Of a DNA stretch of 18,204 nt, positions 1 to 8,473 are shown in pieces. The stretch covers positions 1 to 18,204 of the forward strand of contig JAWKSY010000031.1 in NCBI GenBank assembly GCA_041402125.1. The letters run 5' to 3'. A program made the translations under genes and the position numbers. How positions within the stretch are numbered: the stretch's first letter is position 1; each line of letters starts with the position of its first letter. The notes beneath the pieces are model-generated. The model saw only the letters and a program-made list of their open reading frames with translations, was not told the origin of the DNA and did not search any database. The DNA comes from JAWKSY01 sp041402125. GTDB lineage: Bacteria; Planctomycetota; GCA-002687715; DRQF01.

Positions 1-275
1 GCGAGACCTTCGCCTGCGTGGCCTGCGGTCTCGAGGTCCGCGGCGACGGCTACACGAATCACTGCCCCTCCTGCCTGACGTCCCTCCACGTCGACCGCAA
101 CCCCGGGGACCGGGCCGCGGATTGCGGCGGCGCCATGCATCCGGTCACGGCGCGCCCCGACGCGCGGCGCGGCTTCATGATCCTGCATCGTTGCGAGATC
201 TGCGGCCACGAGAAGTGGAACCGCGCCGCCGACGACGATGATCGCGACGAGCTCACCCGGCTCACCGTCTCCTGA
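1..275 (+). CDS. RNHCP domain protein, 5' end outside the window
   Basis: A small zinc-ribbon-like protein whose start lies upstream of base 1. In the frame that ends at the TGA at 273-275, the first visible residues are ETFACVACGLEV. The GTG at 18 is therefore an internal valine and not the start. The RNHCP family pattern is clear: a Cys-x-x-Cys pair (C5 and C8 of the visible part), then NHCPSCL, HVDRNPGDRAADCGG, and a second pair CEICG near the C-terminus, followed by NRAADDDD. The cysteines and histidine are expected to bind metal, but the cellular role of this family is unknown to me. The gene converges with the next gene across a 48-bp gap that holds a hairpin. The family assignment is secure; the function is not. 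Confidence 0.85.
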   Translation, partial: ETFACVACGLEVRGDGYTNHCPSCLTSLHVDRNPGDRAADCGGAMHPVTARPDARRGFMILHRCEICGHEKWNRAADDDDRDELTRLTVS

Positions 276-281
276 TCGCGG

Positions 282-303
282 CGGCGTCCGGCGACGGACG
301 CCG
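282..303. terminator. Hairpin in the convergent gap, probable bidirectional transcript end
   Basis: The bases at 282-290 (cggcgtccg) pair perfectly with 295-303 (cggacgccg) around a gcga loop. This gives a 9-bp stem, seven of the pairs G-C, with a GNRA-type tetraloop on the plus-strand RNA. It sits 6 bases after the stop of the RNHCP gene and between two convergent stops, where a shared terminator is expected. There is no T-run on either strand, so it is not a classical intrinsic terminator. A second small inverted repeat, 302-306 with 310-314, overlaps its right edge by two bases. Confidence 0.5.
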
Positions 304-323
304 GCCCTCGGCCGCGGATCGGA

Positions 324-1598
324 TCAGTGCAGTCCGCGCGCGTCGAGCGCGCGCAGCAGCGCGGGGCGCCGGCGATAGAGGTCGCGGAAGGCGCCGATCG
401 CCCGGCCGAAGGCCTCGGACTGGCCCGTCGCCTCCGCCGCGTCGCGGACCGAGTCGAGCCAGTCGGCCGCGACCTCGTAGTGCGTCGCGTGCGGCCGCTT
501 CACGAGGCGGTGCGCCGCCATGAGCAGCCAGCCCGCGGCGCGGTCCGGGTGACGGTCCATCACGGACTCCGCCGCCGTCGCCAGCGTGTGGGCGTCGATC
601 GGATGCGTCGTGGCGAGCCCGTCCGCCTCGAGGATGTAGCCCTCGACGAGGTAGAGCTCGAAGACGAGCGTCGGGTTGCGTCCGGCCTTCTCGGCCTCGC
701 CGAGCGCGGCGCGGATGCTCTCGGCCCGGCTCGATTCGGGCAGGAACTCGCGGAGTCGAGTCCAGCGGTCCCAGGTCGGCTCGCGCACGAACTCGTCGAG
801 TTCCCGGGCGAGGATCGCGCTCGAGTCGGAGCGCTCGAGGAGCTGGCGGTAGAGGCGATCGACCTCGCCGCGGCGCGGCGTGGAGGGATCGCGCAGCGCG
901 CGCCGTCCGGCCTCGAGGGCCTCGCCGTGACGTCCCGCCCGCACGAGCACGCGCAGGAGATCGACGGCGTCACCCGTCCGGCGGCGGTGGGCCGCGGCCA
1001 CGGTGATCGCGTACTCGTGCCGCCCGCGGCGGGCGAGGAGCTCGCCCTGGATCCGCTCGACGCGGTAGCGGTCGGCCTCGAGGATCGAGCGGTGCAGGTC
1101 GAGCTTCCGACCGGGCGCGGCGGGGAAGACGACGGGAGCGTCGCGGAGGAAGTGGTGACAGAGCCGCTCGACCCGTTCGGTCGCGCGCTCGTCCACCACG
1201 CAGTCCATCAGGGCCTCGCCGAGCCCGGCCAGAAAGCCGGTCTCGTCCTCCGTCCAGAGCCCGAAGAGTCGCTCGAGGAACTCGTCCCGCTCGTCGTGCG
1301 CGTCCTCGCCGGCCAGATCCTCCGCGAGCTCGGAGGCGCAGCGGAAGAGCTGCTCGAGCGGTCCGACGAGCAGACCGTAGCGGTCGTCGATCTCGTGGAA
1401 TCTCCCCGGCAGCTCCTCGAGCAGGAGAAGCGCGGCCGCGACCCGTTCGGTCGCCGCCTCCGCCCCGCCGCGGCGCAGCGCGCCCACGAGCGATTGCGTC
1501 TCGGCGGAGACCGAGCGCGCCACCTCGCCGCGACCTTCGAGATCGCGATCGGTGAGGCGCCGCAGCCGGCGGAGGAAGTGTTTCACGCGCGTCATCAT
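324..1598 (-). CDS. Helical-repeat protein like the C-terminal part of SWIM zinc-finger proteins
   Basis: A 424-residue soluble, all-helical protein with no signal peptide or membrane segment. Its order of features matches my recollection of the region behind the zinc finger in bacterial SWIM proteins: an early EIDDRYG segment near residues 69-75, helical pairs such as RAGRHGEALEAGRRAL near 220-235, and a tail with repeated Arg and a final short hydrophobic helix near 404-422. No SWIM motif (CxCx..CxH) is present anywhere in it, so it would be a stand-alone version of that region. I chose the first of two ATGs (1598, the other at 1595) because MMTRVKHF begins the plausible protein. No Shine-Dalgarno sits at normal distance; a GGAGG at 1620-1624 is 21 bases away. 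The open frame continues far upstream but only as low-complexity Arg-rich sequence antisense to the next gene. Function unknown. Confidence 0.7.
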   Translation of the reverse strand: MMTRVKHFLRRLRRLTDRDLEGRGEVARSVSAETQSLVGALRRGGAEAATERVAAALLLLEELPGRFHEIDDRYGLLVGPLEQLFRCASELAEDLAGEDAHDERDEFLERLFGLWTEDETGFLAGLGEALMDCVVDERATERVERLCHHFLRDAPVVFPAAPGRKLDLHRSILEADRYRVERIQGELLARRGRHEYAITVAAAHRRRTGDAVDLLRVLVRAGRHGEALEAGRRALRDPSTPRRGEVDRLYRQLLERSDSSAILARELDEFVREPTWDRWTRLREFLPESSRAESIRAALGEAEKAGRNPTLVFELYLVEGYILEADGLATTHPIDAHTLATAAESVMDRHPDRAAGWLLMAAHRLVKRPHATHYEVAADWLDSVRDAAEATGQSEAFGRAIGAFRDLYRRRPALLRALDARGLH

Positions 1599-1817
1599 GA
1601 TTCGAAGGCCGGATGGTATCCTCCGCGCCGCGGCACCGGAAGGACATGCCGTCGCATGCATCCGCACGCGGGAGCGTCGAGGACTCTCGCATCCCGTCGC
1701 GACCTGATACGATCCGGGTCCGCGCGCGACGAGCCGCTCCGGCGCGATCGCCGCGTCCCGATCTCCCGTCCGCTCCGGCCGCGACGCATCGTCGCGAGCG
1801 CCGCGGACCTTCCGTCC

Positions 1818-1822
1818 GGAGG
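1818..1822 (+). promoter_or_regulatory. Shine-Dalgarno that fixes the GTG start at 1830
   Basis: A perfect GGAGG lies 7 bases before the GTG at 1830. The frame is open upstream for hundreds of bases, so this site and the signal peptide that follows decide the start. The divergent gap 1599-1829 otherwise shows no convincing promoter; a TACGAT at 1708-1713 lacks a recognisable -35 partner. Confidence 0.75.
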
Positions 1823-1829
1823 AACCCCG

Positions 1830-3266
1830 GTGTTCCGAGCTTCCGCGCCCCTCCTCGCGTTCGCCGCGCTGCTCGCGCTTCCGCTCGCCCTCGTCGCGCA
1901 GGACGCCGATCAGCGCTCCCGCGTCGAGCGCGCGCGCCAGGAACTCGAAGCGATCCGCCTCGCGGCCGAGTCCCTCGGACCGCTCGACCGTCGCCCGCGC
2001 GAGGAGCTCCCGGATCCCTGGCCCGCCGCCGTCGACCTCGTCGACCGCATCCACGATTTCGCGCGGGAGTACGCCGACCTCGCCGTCGCGACGACGGCGC
2101 GCCGTCTCCTGCCGGACGTGCACTCCCGCAACGGCGACGTCGCCGCGCGCATCGCCGCCCTCCTCGCGATCGCGGCGGACGAGCCGCGCGAGGATCGACG
2201 CGCCGCGCTCGAGATGGAGGCCGCGGCCCTCGCGGCCGAATGGGGCGATCCCGCCCGCGCCCGCGAGGCCTGGGATCGGCTCGGAAAGGTGCTCCCCGCG
2301 AAGGACCGCGCGACCTACGAGCCGCGCCTCGCGGACTGGGAACGCGCACGACGCGACGCCGACCGCGACGGTCTCCGCGCCACGAGCTCGCTGCCGCCGG
2401 CCGGGACGCCGCTCGACGCGCGCAGCCGCGGCCTCGCGGACCGCTTCATCGCCTCGCGACCGCTGCACCCCGCGGCCCGCACGCTCCTCGAGACGATCCT
2501 GCCGCGCCTCGATCGCGACGCCTCGCCGCTCGAGCGGCGCTTCTACGCCGAACGGCTCGCCTTCTTCCACCCCGAGAGCGAGCTCGTCGCGGATCTCCGT
2601 CCGGCCCTCGTCGCCGGTCTGGTCGCGCTCGGCGACTACGAGAAGGCCTGGCTCCACGCGCGCGACGCGCGCCGTCGCGGCGCGGGAACGGTCTCCGCCG
2701 ACGTCGAGAAGGCCGTCGCGGCCCGGCTGACGCAGGTCGCGGCGCGGAAGCTCGGCCTCGACCGGAACACGCGCCACCGGCGCGAGATCGATCTCCGCCG
2801 CCGGATCGGCCGCGGCGCACCCGGCGACGAGCTCCTCGAGATCTACCGCGGCTACGCCGGCGACTACCCGGGCGCGATCGCCCGCGTCCCGCTCGGCTGG
2901 GAGGTCGCGCGCGCCGCCTACGCGGACATGCCCGACGACGCCTACACGCTCACGCGCGCGCTCCTCGCGGCCCCGGAGGCCGACGCCTTCCGCTTCGAGG
3001 CGCTGCAGCTCGCGCAACGACACCTGGCGCGCCTCGAGGGCGACGCGGCGGTCCTCGAGCTTCTCGGAAAGGAGGCGCCGCGCCTGACGGACCCGCGCCA
3101 GCGCGCGGCGGTCGAGCTCGACCGCGTCGACCTCCTCGTGAAGGACGGCCGCCCCGATGAAGCGCTGGCCCTGCTCCGTCCGCCCGTCGCGGCCGCGACG
3201 GATCCGGTCGCGAAGGGCGCGCTCGAGAAGAAGCTCGCGGAGCTGAAGGCCGAGTACGGGGACTGA
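1830..3266 (+). CDS. Secreted helical-repeat (TPR-like) protein
   Basis: A 478-residue exported protein of unknown function. It begins at a GTG with a strong ribosome site. The N-terminus is a Sec signal peptide: Arg at residue 3, a hydrophobic core about 6-20 (Leu/Ala/Phe-rich), and a likely cleavage after VAQ near residue 24. There is no lipobox cysteine. The mature part is rich in Ala, Arg, Glu and Leu and is made of short amphipathic helices. The units RARQELEAIRLAAESLG near residue 31 and RPDEALALLRPPVAAA near 445 look like tetratricopeptide-type pairs, which usually serve as protein-binding scaffolds. The next gene follows after 38 bases on the same strand, so co-transcription with the Gfo/Idh/MocA oxidoreductase is likely. 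Such secreted repeat proteins evolve fast and I cannot place it in a named family. Confidence 0.75.
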   Translation: MFRASAPLLAFAALLALPLALVAQDADQRSRVERARQELEAIRLAAESLGPLDRRPREELPDPWPAAVDLVDRIHDFAREYADLAVATTARRLLPDVHSRNGDVAARIAALLAIAADEPREDRRAALEMEAAALAAEWGDPARAREAWDRLGKVLPAKDRATYEPRLADWERARRDADRDGLRATSSLPPAGTPLDARSRGLADRFIASRPLHPAARTLLETILPRLDRDASPLERRFYAERLAFFHPESELVADLRPALVAGLVALGDYEKAWLHARDARRRGAGTVSADVEKAVAARLTQVAARKLGLDRNTRHRREIDLRRRIGRGAPGDELLEIYRGYAGDYPGAIARVPLGWEVARAAYADMPDDAYTLTRALLAAPEADAFRFEALQLAQRHLARLEGDAAVLELLGKEAPRLTDPRQRAAVELDRVDLLVKDGRPDEALALLRPPVAAATDPVAKGALEKKLAELKAEYGD

Positions 3267-3304
3267 TCCCGTTCACCCTCGAGACGCCGGGAGGAGAGCG
3301 ACCG

Positions 3305-4750
3305 ATGGCGACGACGCGCCGAGACTTCCTGCGGGCGGCCGCGCTGGCTCCCGCCCTCTACTACCTTCCCGGCCGCCCGACGCGGCGGGGCTCGCCGAAC
3401 GAGGCGTTGCGCGTGGCGGTGATCGGCATCCGCTCGCGGGGCCGCGACCACATCGGGGGCCTCCACCGCCTGAAGGACGTCGAGGTCGTCGCGGTCTGCG
3501 ACGCCGACCGCGCCTTCCTCGACCGCGAGGTCGCGGCCTTCGCCGCGCGCGGCGAGAAGCTCGCGGCCGAGACCGACTACCGCCGCCTCCTCGAGCGGAA
3601 GGATCTCGACGCGATCACGATCGCCACGCCGAATCACTGGCACGCCCTCATGGCGATCGAGGCCTGCCGCGCCGGAAAGCACGTCTACGTCGAGAAGCCC
3701 GTGTCCCACAACGTCCGCGAGGGGCGCGCGCTGGTCGCGGCCGCGCGGGCCTCGAAGCGCTGCGTCCAGGCCGGCACGCAGATCCGCTCCAACCCGGCGA
3801 TCGCCGAGGCGGTCGAGTTCGTGCGTTCCGGAGCCCTCGGCGCGGTGACCGTCGCGCGGGGTCTCTGCTACAAGCCCCGCCGCCCGATCGGGAAGGTGGA
3901 GCGGGCGCCGGAGCCGCCGGCGACGGTCGACCTCGACCTCTGGTGCGGGCCCGCGGCGAAAGCGGCGCCGCGGCGCGCGCAGTTCCACTACGACTGGCAC
4001 TGGGTCTGGGACACCGGCAACGGCGACCTCGGCAACCAGGGCATCCATCAGATCGACATCTGCCGTCGCTTCCTCGGCGACCCGGCCCTCCCCTCGTCCG
4101 TCCGCAGCGTGGGCGGTCGCTTCGGCGACACCGACGACGGCGAGACGCCGAACACCCAGATCATCCGCTTCGCGCAGGGCCCGGCGCCCATCCTCTTCGA
4201 GGTGCGCGGACTCCCCCGCGACGCGGCCGAGCGCGCCGGCAAGTGGACGATGGACGACTTCGACGGCGCGCGCATCGGCGCCGTCATCCACTGCGAGCGC
4301 GGTCGCGTCGTCGTCGACGGCTACGCCAGCGCCCGGGCCCTCGACGCCGAGGGGAAGGAGATCCGTCGCTTCCGCGGAGGCGGCGATCACTACGCGAACT
4401 TCGTGGACGCGATCCGCGCCGACGACCCGGCGCGGCTGAACGGCGACGTCGAGCAGGGCCACCTCTCGAGCGCTCTGTGTCACCTCGGCGCGATCTCGCA
4501 CCGGCTGGGTGCGGCGGCGAGCCCGGAGGAGATCGTGAAGGCGCTCGGCCGGGACGCCGCCCTCTCGGAGGCGGAGGCCCGCCAGCGCGGCCACCTCGCG
4601 GCGAACGGGATCGACCTCGCGAAGACCCCGCTCACGCTCGGTCCCGAGCTCGCGATCGACCCGGGCACGGAGACCATCCGGAATCGCGAGGACGCGGCCC
4701 CGCTGCTCACGCGCGCGTACCGCAAGCCCTTCGTCCTGCCGGGCGACTGA
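3305..4750 (+). CDS. Tat-exported Gfo/Idh/MocA family oxidoreductase
   Basis: A 481-residue NAD(P)-dependent oxidoreductase, probably acting on a sugar or polyol outside the cytoplasm. The N-terminus TTRRDFLRAAALAPAL is a twin-arginine signal (R5-R6). A Rossmann fold follows: VAVIGIRSRGRDH near residue 38 is the dinucleotide loop. The family signature EKPVSHN places the catalytic-type lysine at K131. The C-terminal substrate domain carries WDTGNGDLGNQGIHQIDICR, with His248 and Asp251 at the usual catalytic positions. This Tat-exported form with the NQGxHxxD motif is abundant in Planctomycetota. The start is supported by GGGAGGAG at 3289-3296. The gene ends 4 bases before the stop of the convergent mazG. 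The substrate cannot be told from sequence; these proteins catalyse oxidation, reduction, or redox-assisted glycoside cleavage. Confidence 0.93.
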   Translation: MATTRRDFLRAAALAPALYYLPGRPTRRGSPNEALRVAVIGIRSRGRDHIGGLHRLKDVEVVAVCDADRAFLDREVAAFAARGEKLAAETDYRRLLERKDLDAITIATPNHWHALMAIEACRAGKHVYVEKPVSHNVREGRALVAAARASKRCVQAGTQIRSNPAIAEAVEFVRSGALGAVTVARGLCYKPRRPIGKVERAPEPPATVDLDLWCGPAAKAAPRRAQFHYDWHWVWDTGNGDLGNQGIHQIDICRRFLGDPALPSSVRSVGGRFGDTDDGETPNTQIIRFAQGPAPILFEVRGLPRDAAERAGKWTMDDFDGARIGAVIHCERGRVVVDGYASARALDAEGKEIRRFRGGGDHYANFVDAIRADDPARLNGDVEQGHLSSALCHLGAISHRLGAAASPEEIVKALGRDAALSEAEARQRGHLAANGIDLAKTPLTLGPELAIDPGTETIRNREDAAPLLTRAYRKPFVLPGD

Positions 4751-4754
4751 CGCA

Positions 4755-5549
4755 CTACTCCGCGCGCTTCGCCGCGTCCCAGAGCGCGTCCATCTCGGCG
4801 AGATCGAGATCCTCGAGGTCGCGACCGGACTCCGCCGCGCCGCGCTCGACGTGCGCGAAGCGGCGCGCGAAGGTCCGGCAGGTGCCGAGCAGGGCGGCCT
4901 CCGCGTCGAGGTCGAGCTTGCGCGCCACGTTGACGAGCGAGAAGAAGAGGTCGCCGAGCTCCGCCTCCACGCGGCGGCGGCCGACCTCGTCCCCCGCGGA
5001 CTCGCGTCGGGCCTCGAGGAACTCCTCGAGTTCCTCGCGGGTCTTGGCGATCGCACCCTCCACGTCGGGCCAGTCGAAGCCGACCGCGGCCGCCTTGCGC
5101 TGGAGCGTGTGGGCCCGGAGGAGCGCCGGCAGGGCGGCGGGGATGCCGTCGAGCCGGGAGCGTCGTCCCTCGTCGAGCTTGCGGCGCTCCCAGTTGCGCT
5201 GCACCTCCTCTCCGCTCGCGGCCTCCTCCGCCGCGAAGACGTGGGGATGGCGGCGCACCAGCTTCTCCCGGACGCCGTCGAGGACCTCGACGAGGTCGAA
5301 ACCCAGGCCCCGCGGCTCGGACGCGATCTCCGCGTGGAACCAGATCTGGAAGAGCAGGTCGCCGAGTTCGCCCCGCAGGGCCTCCGGGTCGTCGGCGTCG
5401 AGCGCCTCGAGGACCTCGTAGGCCTCCTCGAGCAGGTAGCGGCGGAGCGAGGCGTGGGTCTGCACCCGGTCCCAGGGGCACTCGCGGCGCAGCCGCGTCA
5501 TGACCTCGGCCAGCGCGGTCACGGACTCGGCGAGATCGCTTCGCGACAT
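4755..5549 (-). CDS. mazG: MazG nucleoside triphosphate pyrophosphohydrolase
   Basis: A 264-residue cytoplasmic house-cleaning enzyme that hydrolyses nucleoside triphosphates to monophosphate and pyrophosphate. Both MazG repeats are visible. The first has ECPWDRVQTHASL (C24, W26, D27), then LLEEAYEVLEA with E41, E42 and E45, and ELGDLLFQ with E61 and D64; these acidic residues bind magnesium. RRHPHVFA follows near residue 100. The second repeat has KTREELEEF and AELGDLFFSLVNVARKL, the standard C-terminal copy. Length matches the two-domain family. The ATG at 5549 has a GGGAAGG ribosome site 6 bases upstream (5556-5562). It stands alone on its strand between convergent and divergent neighbours. 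Confidence 0.96.
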   Translation of the reverse strand: MSRSDLAESVTALAEVMTRLRRECPWDRVQTHASLRRYLLEEAYEVLEALDADDPEALRGELGDLLFQIWFHAEIASEPRGLGFDLVEVLDGVREKLVRRHPHVFAAEEAASGEEVQRNWERRKLDEGRRSRLDGIPAALPALLRAHTLQRKAAAVGFDWPDVEGAIAKTREELEEFLEARRESAGDEVGRRRVEAELGDLFFSLVNVARKLDLDAEAALLGTCRTFARRFAHVERGAAESGRDLEDLDLAEMDALWDAAKRAE

Positions 5550-5716
5550 GGTCGGCCTTCCCGACGCCCTCGGGCGTCCTGCGTTTGTGAGCGGGGCGGG
5601 GTCCGCAGGTGAAAAACGTCGCGAGGTATGCGAGAAATACGGACCCGGCCGTCCGGCCGAGCATAACGTCGCGCGGACCGGAACGCGCGCCCTCGATTCC
5701 CCATCGGATCCGCCGC
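5550..5716. promoter_or_regulatory. Divergent promoter region between mazG and the pseudo-sulfatase gene
   Basis: This 167-bp gap must hold promoters for both neighbours. It contains one of the few AT-richer patches in the window, 5612-5640 (gaaaaacg, tatgcg, aaatacg). No pair of -35/-10 boxes can be assigned with confidence. Two inverted repeats are visible: gacgccc at 5563-5569 with gggcgtc at 5572-5578 (2-base loop), inside the likely mazG leader, and cggccg at 5646-5651 repeated as cggccg at 5654-5659. At this GC content the second may be chance. Confidence 0.35.
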
Positions 5717-8467
5717 GTGCATCGTCTCAGCCCCGTCCTCAGTCTCGTCCTCGTCCTCGTCGCGTCGTCCCTCCCCGTCGCGGCGCAAGTCTCCGCCGTT
5801 CGCGAGCGGGGCCGGCCCGCCGACGCCGCGATCCGCGAGGCCTGGCTCGCCAAGGACCCCGACCGCAAGGGGCTCGACGTCCTGCTGGTGACGCTCTCCT
5901 CCGTCCAGCCGGAGCGGATCGCGGCCGGAGGCGCGGACAGCGCGACGCCGAACCTCGATCGATTCTCGCGAGAGGCCGTCGTCTTCGAGGAGGCCTTCGC
6001 GGTCTCGCCGCACCCGCTCGTGGGCCTCCACGCGCTGCTCTGTGGTCAGGCGCCGTCCGCCCTGGCCGCCGCGCGCGCGGTTTCGGCCGGGACCCTCCTC
6101 ACGGAGGAGTTCGAGCGCGGCGGCCACCGCGCGTGGTGTTTCGCGACGAAGCGACTCCTCGAGACGGACAGCCTCGAGATCGGACCCCAGCGCGGCGACT
6201 TCGGCGTGACGGGGTCGTGGTGGGAGTACGGAAGCGGAACCGACAAGCTCGGCGCGCTCGTGGATCGCGTCGACGGGGCCCGGCTCGAGAGCCTGCGCAC
6301 CTTCGGCTGGGTCCACCTGCCCTTCTGCGACCCGCCGGCGAACTACCACCCCGGCATCACGTCGGGTTCGCGTCCCGAGGACCACTACCGGGCCTCCCTG
6401 ACCCTCATCGACCGCGCCGTCGGAGAGCTCCTCGGGGGGCTCGAGGCGGACGGACGCGCCGACCGCACGATCGTGGTCGTCGTCGGGACCTGCGGTCTCC
6501 CGGCCCCGCGCGCGGAACGCGTGGATCCCGATCCGCGCGTCGACGATCGGGCTCTGCGCGTTCCCCTCATGATCCGCGTTCCCGGCGTCGCCGCTCGGCG
6601 GGTGAAGGGCCCGGTCGACACGCTCGACGTCGGCGCGACGCTCACCGACCTCGCCTTCGGCACGGTACCGGCGACCTCGATGGGTCGTTCTCTCGCGTCC
6701 TGCGTCCTCGGCGCCGTCGAGGCCCCCGGCACCGCGATCGCCGAGATCCTGGACCCCGAGGGCGAGGCGGCGGCACGTTCGCTCCGCACCTCGGACGCGC
6801 GACTGCTGCGCGCGGCCGGAACGACGACGGTGTTCGCGCGCACGGCCGAGGGCGCGTGGATCGAGACGGACGATGTCGCCCGCGCGCGTCGCCTGCTGGG
6901 CGTCCTCGACGGATTCCTCGCCTACCGCGACGAGGCCCTGCGCGGCTGGCGAGACGACCCCGCCGCGCGACCCCCGGTCGAAGGGGCGAATCTCGACGTC
7001 GCCCGGGCGCGGATCCTCGCCGATCGCGATCCGGCCGCCGCCCGGAGCATCGCGATGGGCACGATCGGGACGGGCGAAGAGGACGCGATCTGCGGCGCCC
7101 TCCGCCTCCTCGCCCGGGTGGCGACGTCCGAGGACGCCGCGAGTCTCCGCCCGCTCCTCTCCCACCGCCGGCCGCGTGTCGCCGCGCTCGCGGGCGCCGT
7201 CATGGTCGCCATCGGGGCGACGGACGAGGGCATCGACCTGGCGACCTCGGGATACGCCGGGCTGACCTCCCTCTCGGACCGACTCGCCTTCATCTCGGCC
7301 CTCGGACGCTCTCGCGACGAAGCCGCCGGCCGCGCGCTTCGCGCGATCGAGATCGGGCCCGGCGAGGACCGACTCCTCGCCGCGCGGACCCTCGCGCTCG
7401 CGGAGCAGGGAGACGAGGCCGCGCTTCGCGACCTCGTCCGGATCGTCCTCGACCCGCACCTCTCCGTCGACCGACCGGGGGCCATCCGCGCCCTGGTGAA
7501 CGCCCGCGGCGCACAGGCGGTGGGCGTGCTCGACCTCTTCGTGTCCCACCTCGCGCACGATGACGCGGGAATGCTCGTCGCGATCGACGCGCTTCGCCGG
7601 CTCGACGGGCGCGAGGCGGCCGCGGGACTGGCGGCCGCGATCGCCAAGGCCTCACCTCGCGTGAGCCGACGGGCCTCCGCCCTTCTCCGCGAGTGGGACT
7701 CGCCGGCCGCCGTGCCGGTCCTCGCCGGCCTGGCGATGCGCAACGACCGCCGCACTCCGGTCGTGCTGCGGGAGCTCCTGTCGTATCCCCATCTCGTCGG
7801 CAGCCCGGTCCTCCCCGGCCGGCTCGCGGACTCCGCGGGCGAGGACTTCGGATGGACCGACCGGGTCGTCCGGTTCGACTCGCCGGCGGCCGGTGCGAGC
7901 CGGATCGCGGTCCTGTTCCGACCGCGGGAGGACGAGGGGCTCGGCGCGGAGAGCGTCACCTTCCAGGCCCGGCTCAACTCCGCCGACGACCCGATCGACA
8001 CCGCCGTGCTCGACGCCGCGCCCACGGCGTGGGTCTGGGCGGGCGACACCGTCGCGGACGGGCTCCGTCGTGACAGCAACTCGCTGGCCGTGCGCTTCGC
8101 GGCGACGGGACGACGCGGGAGCGAAGCGCGGCTCCTGGCGATCCTCGCCCTCCCCGAGGGCGCCGTCCAGGCCACCCGGCCTCTCATCGGCTTCCGGGCG
8201 GACGGGCCCCATCGAGCCCGGGGTCGGCTCTCTCCCGACGCATCCCGGGTCTGGCTCTGGGCGCGGGTCGACCGCGCCGCGAAGGGCGCGATCATCCTCT
8301 ACCGCGGGGAGACCGCGCTGGGGCGGATCGACTTCGACGGCTCGTTCCAGTCGGCGAGCGTCGAGGTCGCCTTCCGCCGCCGCCCCCGCCCCGGCGAGGA
8401 GTACCACCTCGTTTGGGAAGGTCCGGTCGGGGTGACGGCCGACGCCCTCGTCTACAGCCGGCGCTGA
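5717..8467 (+). CDS. Secreted sulfatase-fold pseudoenzyme with HEAT repeats
   Basis: A 916-residue exported protein from the GTG at 5717. A Sec signal peptide spans residues 1-24 (hydrophobic core 8-23, ending VAAQ). Residues 52-350 follow the alkaline phosphatase/sulfatase fold: GLDVLLVTLSS, then ATPNLDRFSREAVVFEEAF, and late RVPLMIRVPG. The metal ligands are gone: the usual SLDT Asp is Ser61, and the usual ADHGE reads GTCGL (Asp to Thr258, His to Cys259). It is therefore probably inactive and may bind a ligand or partner. Residues about 430-690 are HEAT-like helical pairs, and the last 200 are predicted beta-rich. No Shine-Dalgarno precedes 5717; an in-frame GTG at 5609 would add 36 Arg-rich residues before the signal peptide, which is less likely. 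Its stop abuts that of the related membrane enzyme. Confidence 0.82.
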   Translation: MHRLSPVLSLVLVLVASSLPVAAQVSAVRERGRPADAAIREAWLAKDPDRKGLDVLLVTLSSVQPERIAAGGADSATPNLDRFSREAVVFEEAFAVSPHPLVGLHALLCGQAPSALAAARAVSAGTLLTEEFERGGHRAWCFATKRLLETDSLEIGPQRGDFGVTGSWWEYGSGTDKLGALVDRVDGARLESLRTFGWVHLPFCDPPANYHPGITSGSRPEDHYRASLTLIDRAVGELLGGLEADGRADRTIVVVVGTCGLPAPRAERVDPDPRVDDRALRVPLMIRVPGVAARRVKGPVDTLDVGATLTDLAFGTVPATSMGRSLASCVLGAVEAPGTAIAEILDPEGEAAARSLRTSDARLLRAAGTTTVFARTAEGAWIETDDVARARRLLGVLDGFLAYRDEALRGWRDDPAARPPVEGANLDVARARILADRDPAAARSIAMGTIGTGEEDAICGALRLLARVATSEDAASLRPLLSHRRPRVAALAGAVMVAIGATDEGIDLATSGYAGLTSLSDRLAFISALGRSRDEAAGRALRAIEIGPGEDRLLAARTLALAEQGDEAALRDLVRIVLDPHLSVDRPGAIRALVNARGAQAVGVLDLFVSHLAHDDAGMLVAIDALRRLDGREAAAGLAAAIAKASPRVSRRASALLREWDSPAAVPVLAGLAMRNDRRTPVVLRELLSYPHLVGSPVLPGRLADSAGEDFGWTDRVVRFDSPAAGASRIAVLFRPREDEGLGAESVTFQARLNSADDPIDTAVLDAAPTAWVWAGDTVADGLRRDSNSLAVRFAATGRRGSEARLLAILALPEGAVQATRPLIGFRADGPHRARGRLSPDASRVWLWARVDRAAKGAIILYRGETALGRIDFDGSFQSASVEVAFRRRPRPGEEYHLVWEGPVGVTADALVYSRR

Positions 8468-8473
8468 TCAGCG
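8462..8473. repeat. 12-bp perfect palindrome spanning two abutting stop codons
   Basis: The sequence cgctgatcagcg is its own reverse complement. Each half carries the last Arg codon (CGC) and TGA stop of one gene, so the two convergent genes are separated by zero bases. Confidence 0.9.

Noticed and set aside
1599..3023. Upstream extension of the helical protein at 324-1598 to a 899-residue form
   Set aside because: The extra part is antisense to the secreted repeat gene and is Arg/Glu/Gly-rich noise; the double ATG at 1598 starts sensible protein.
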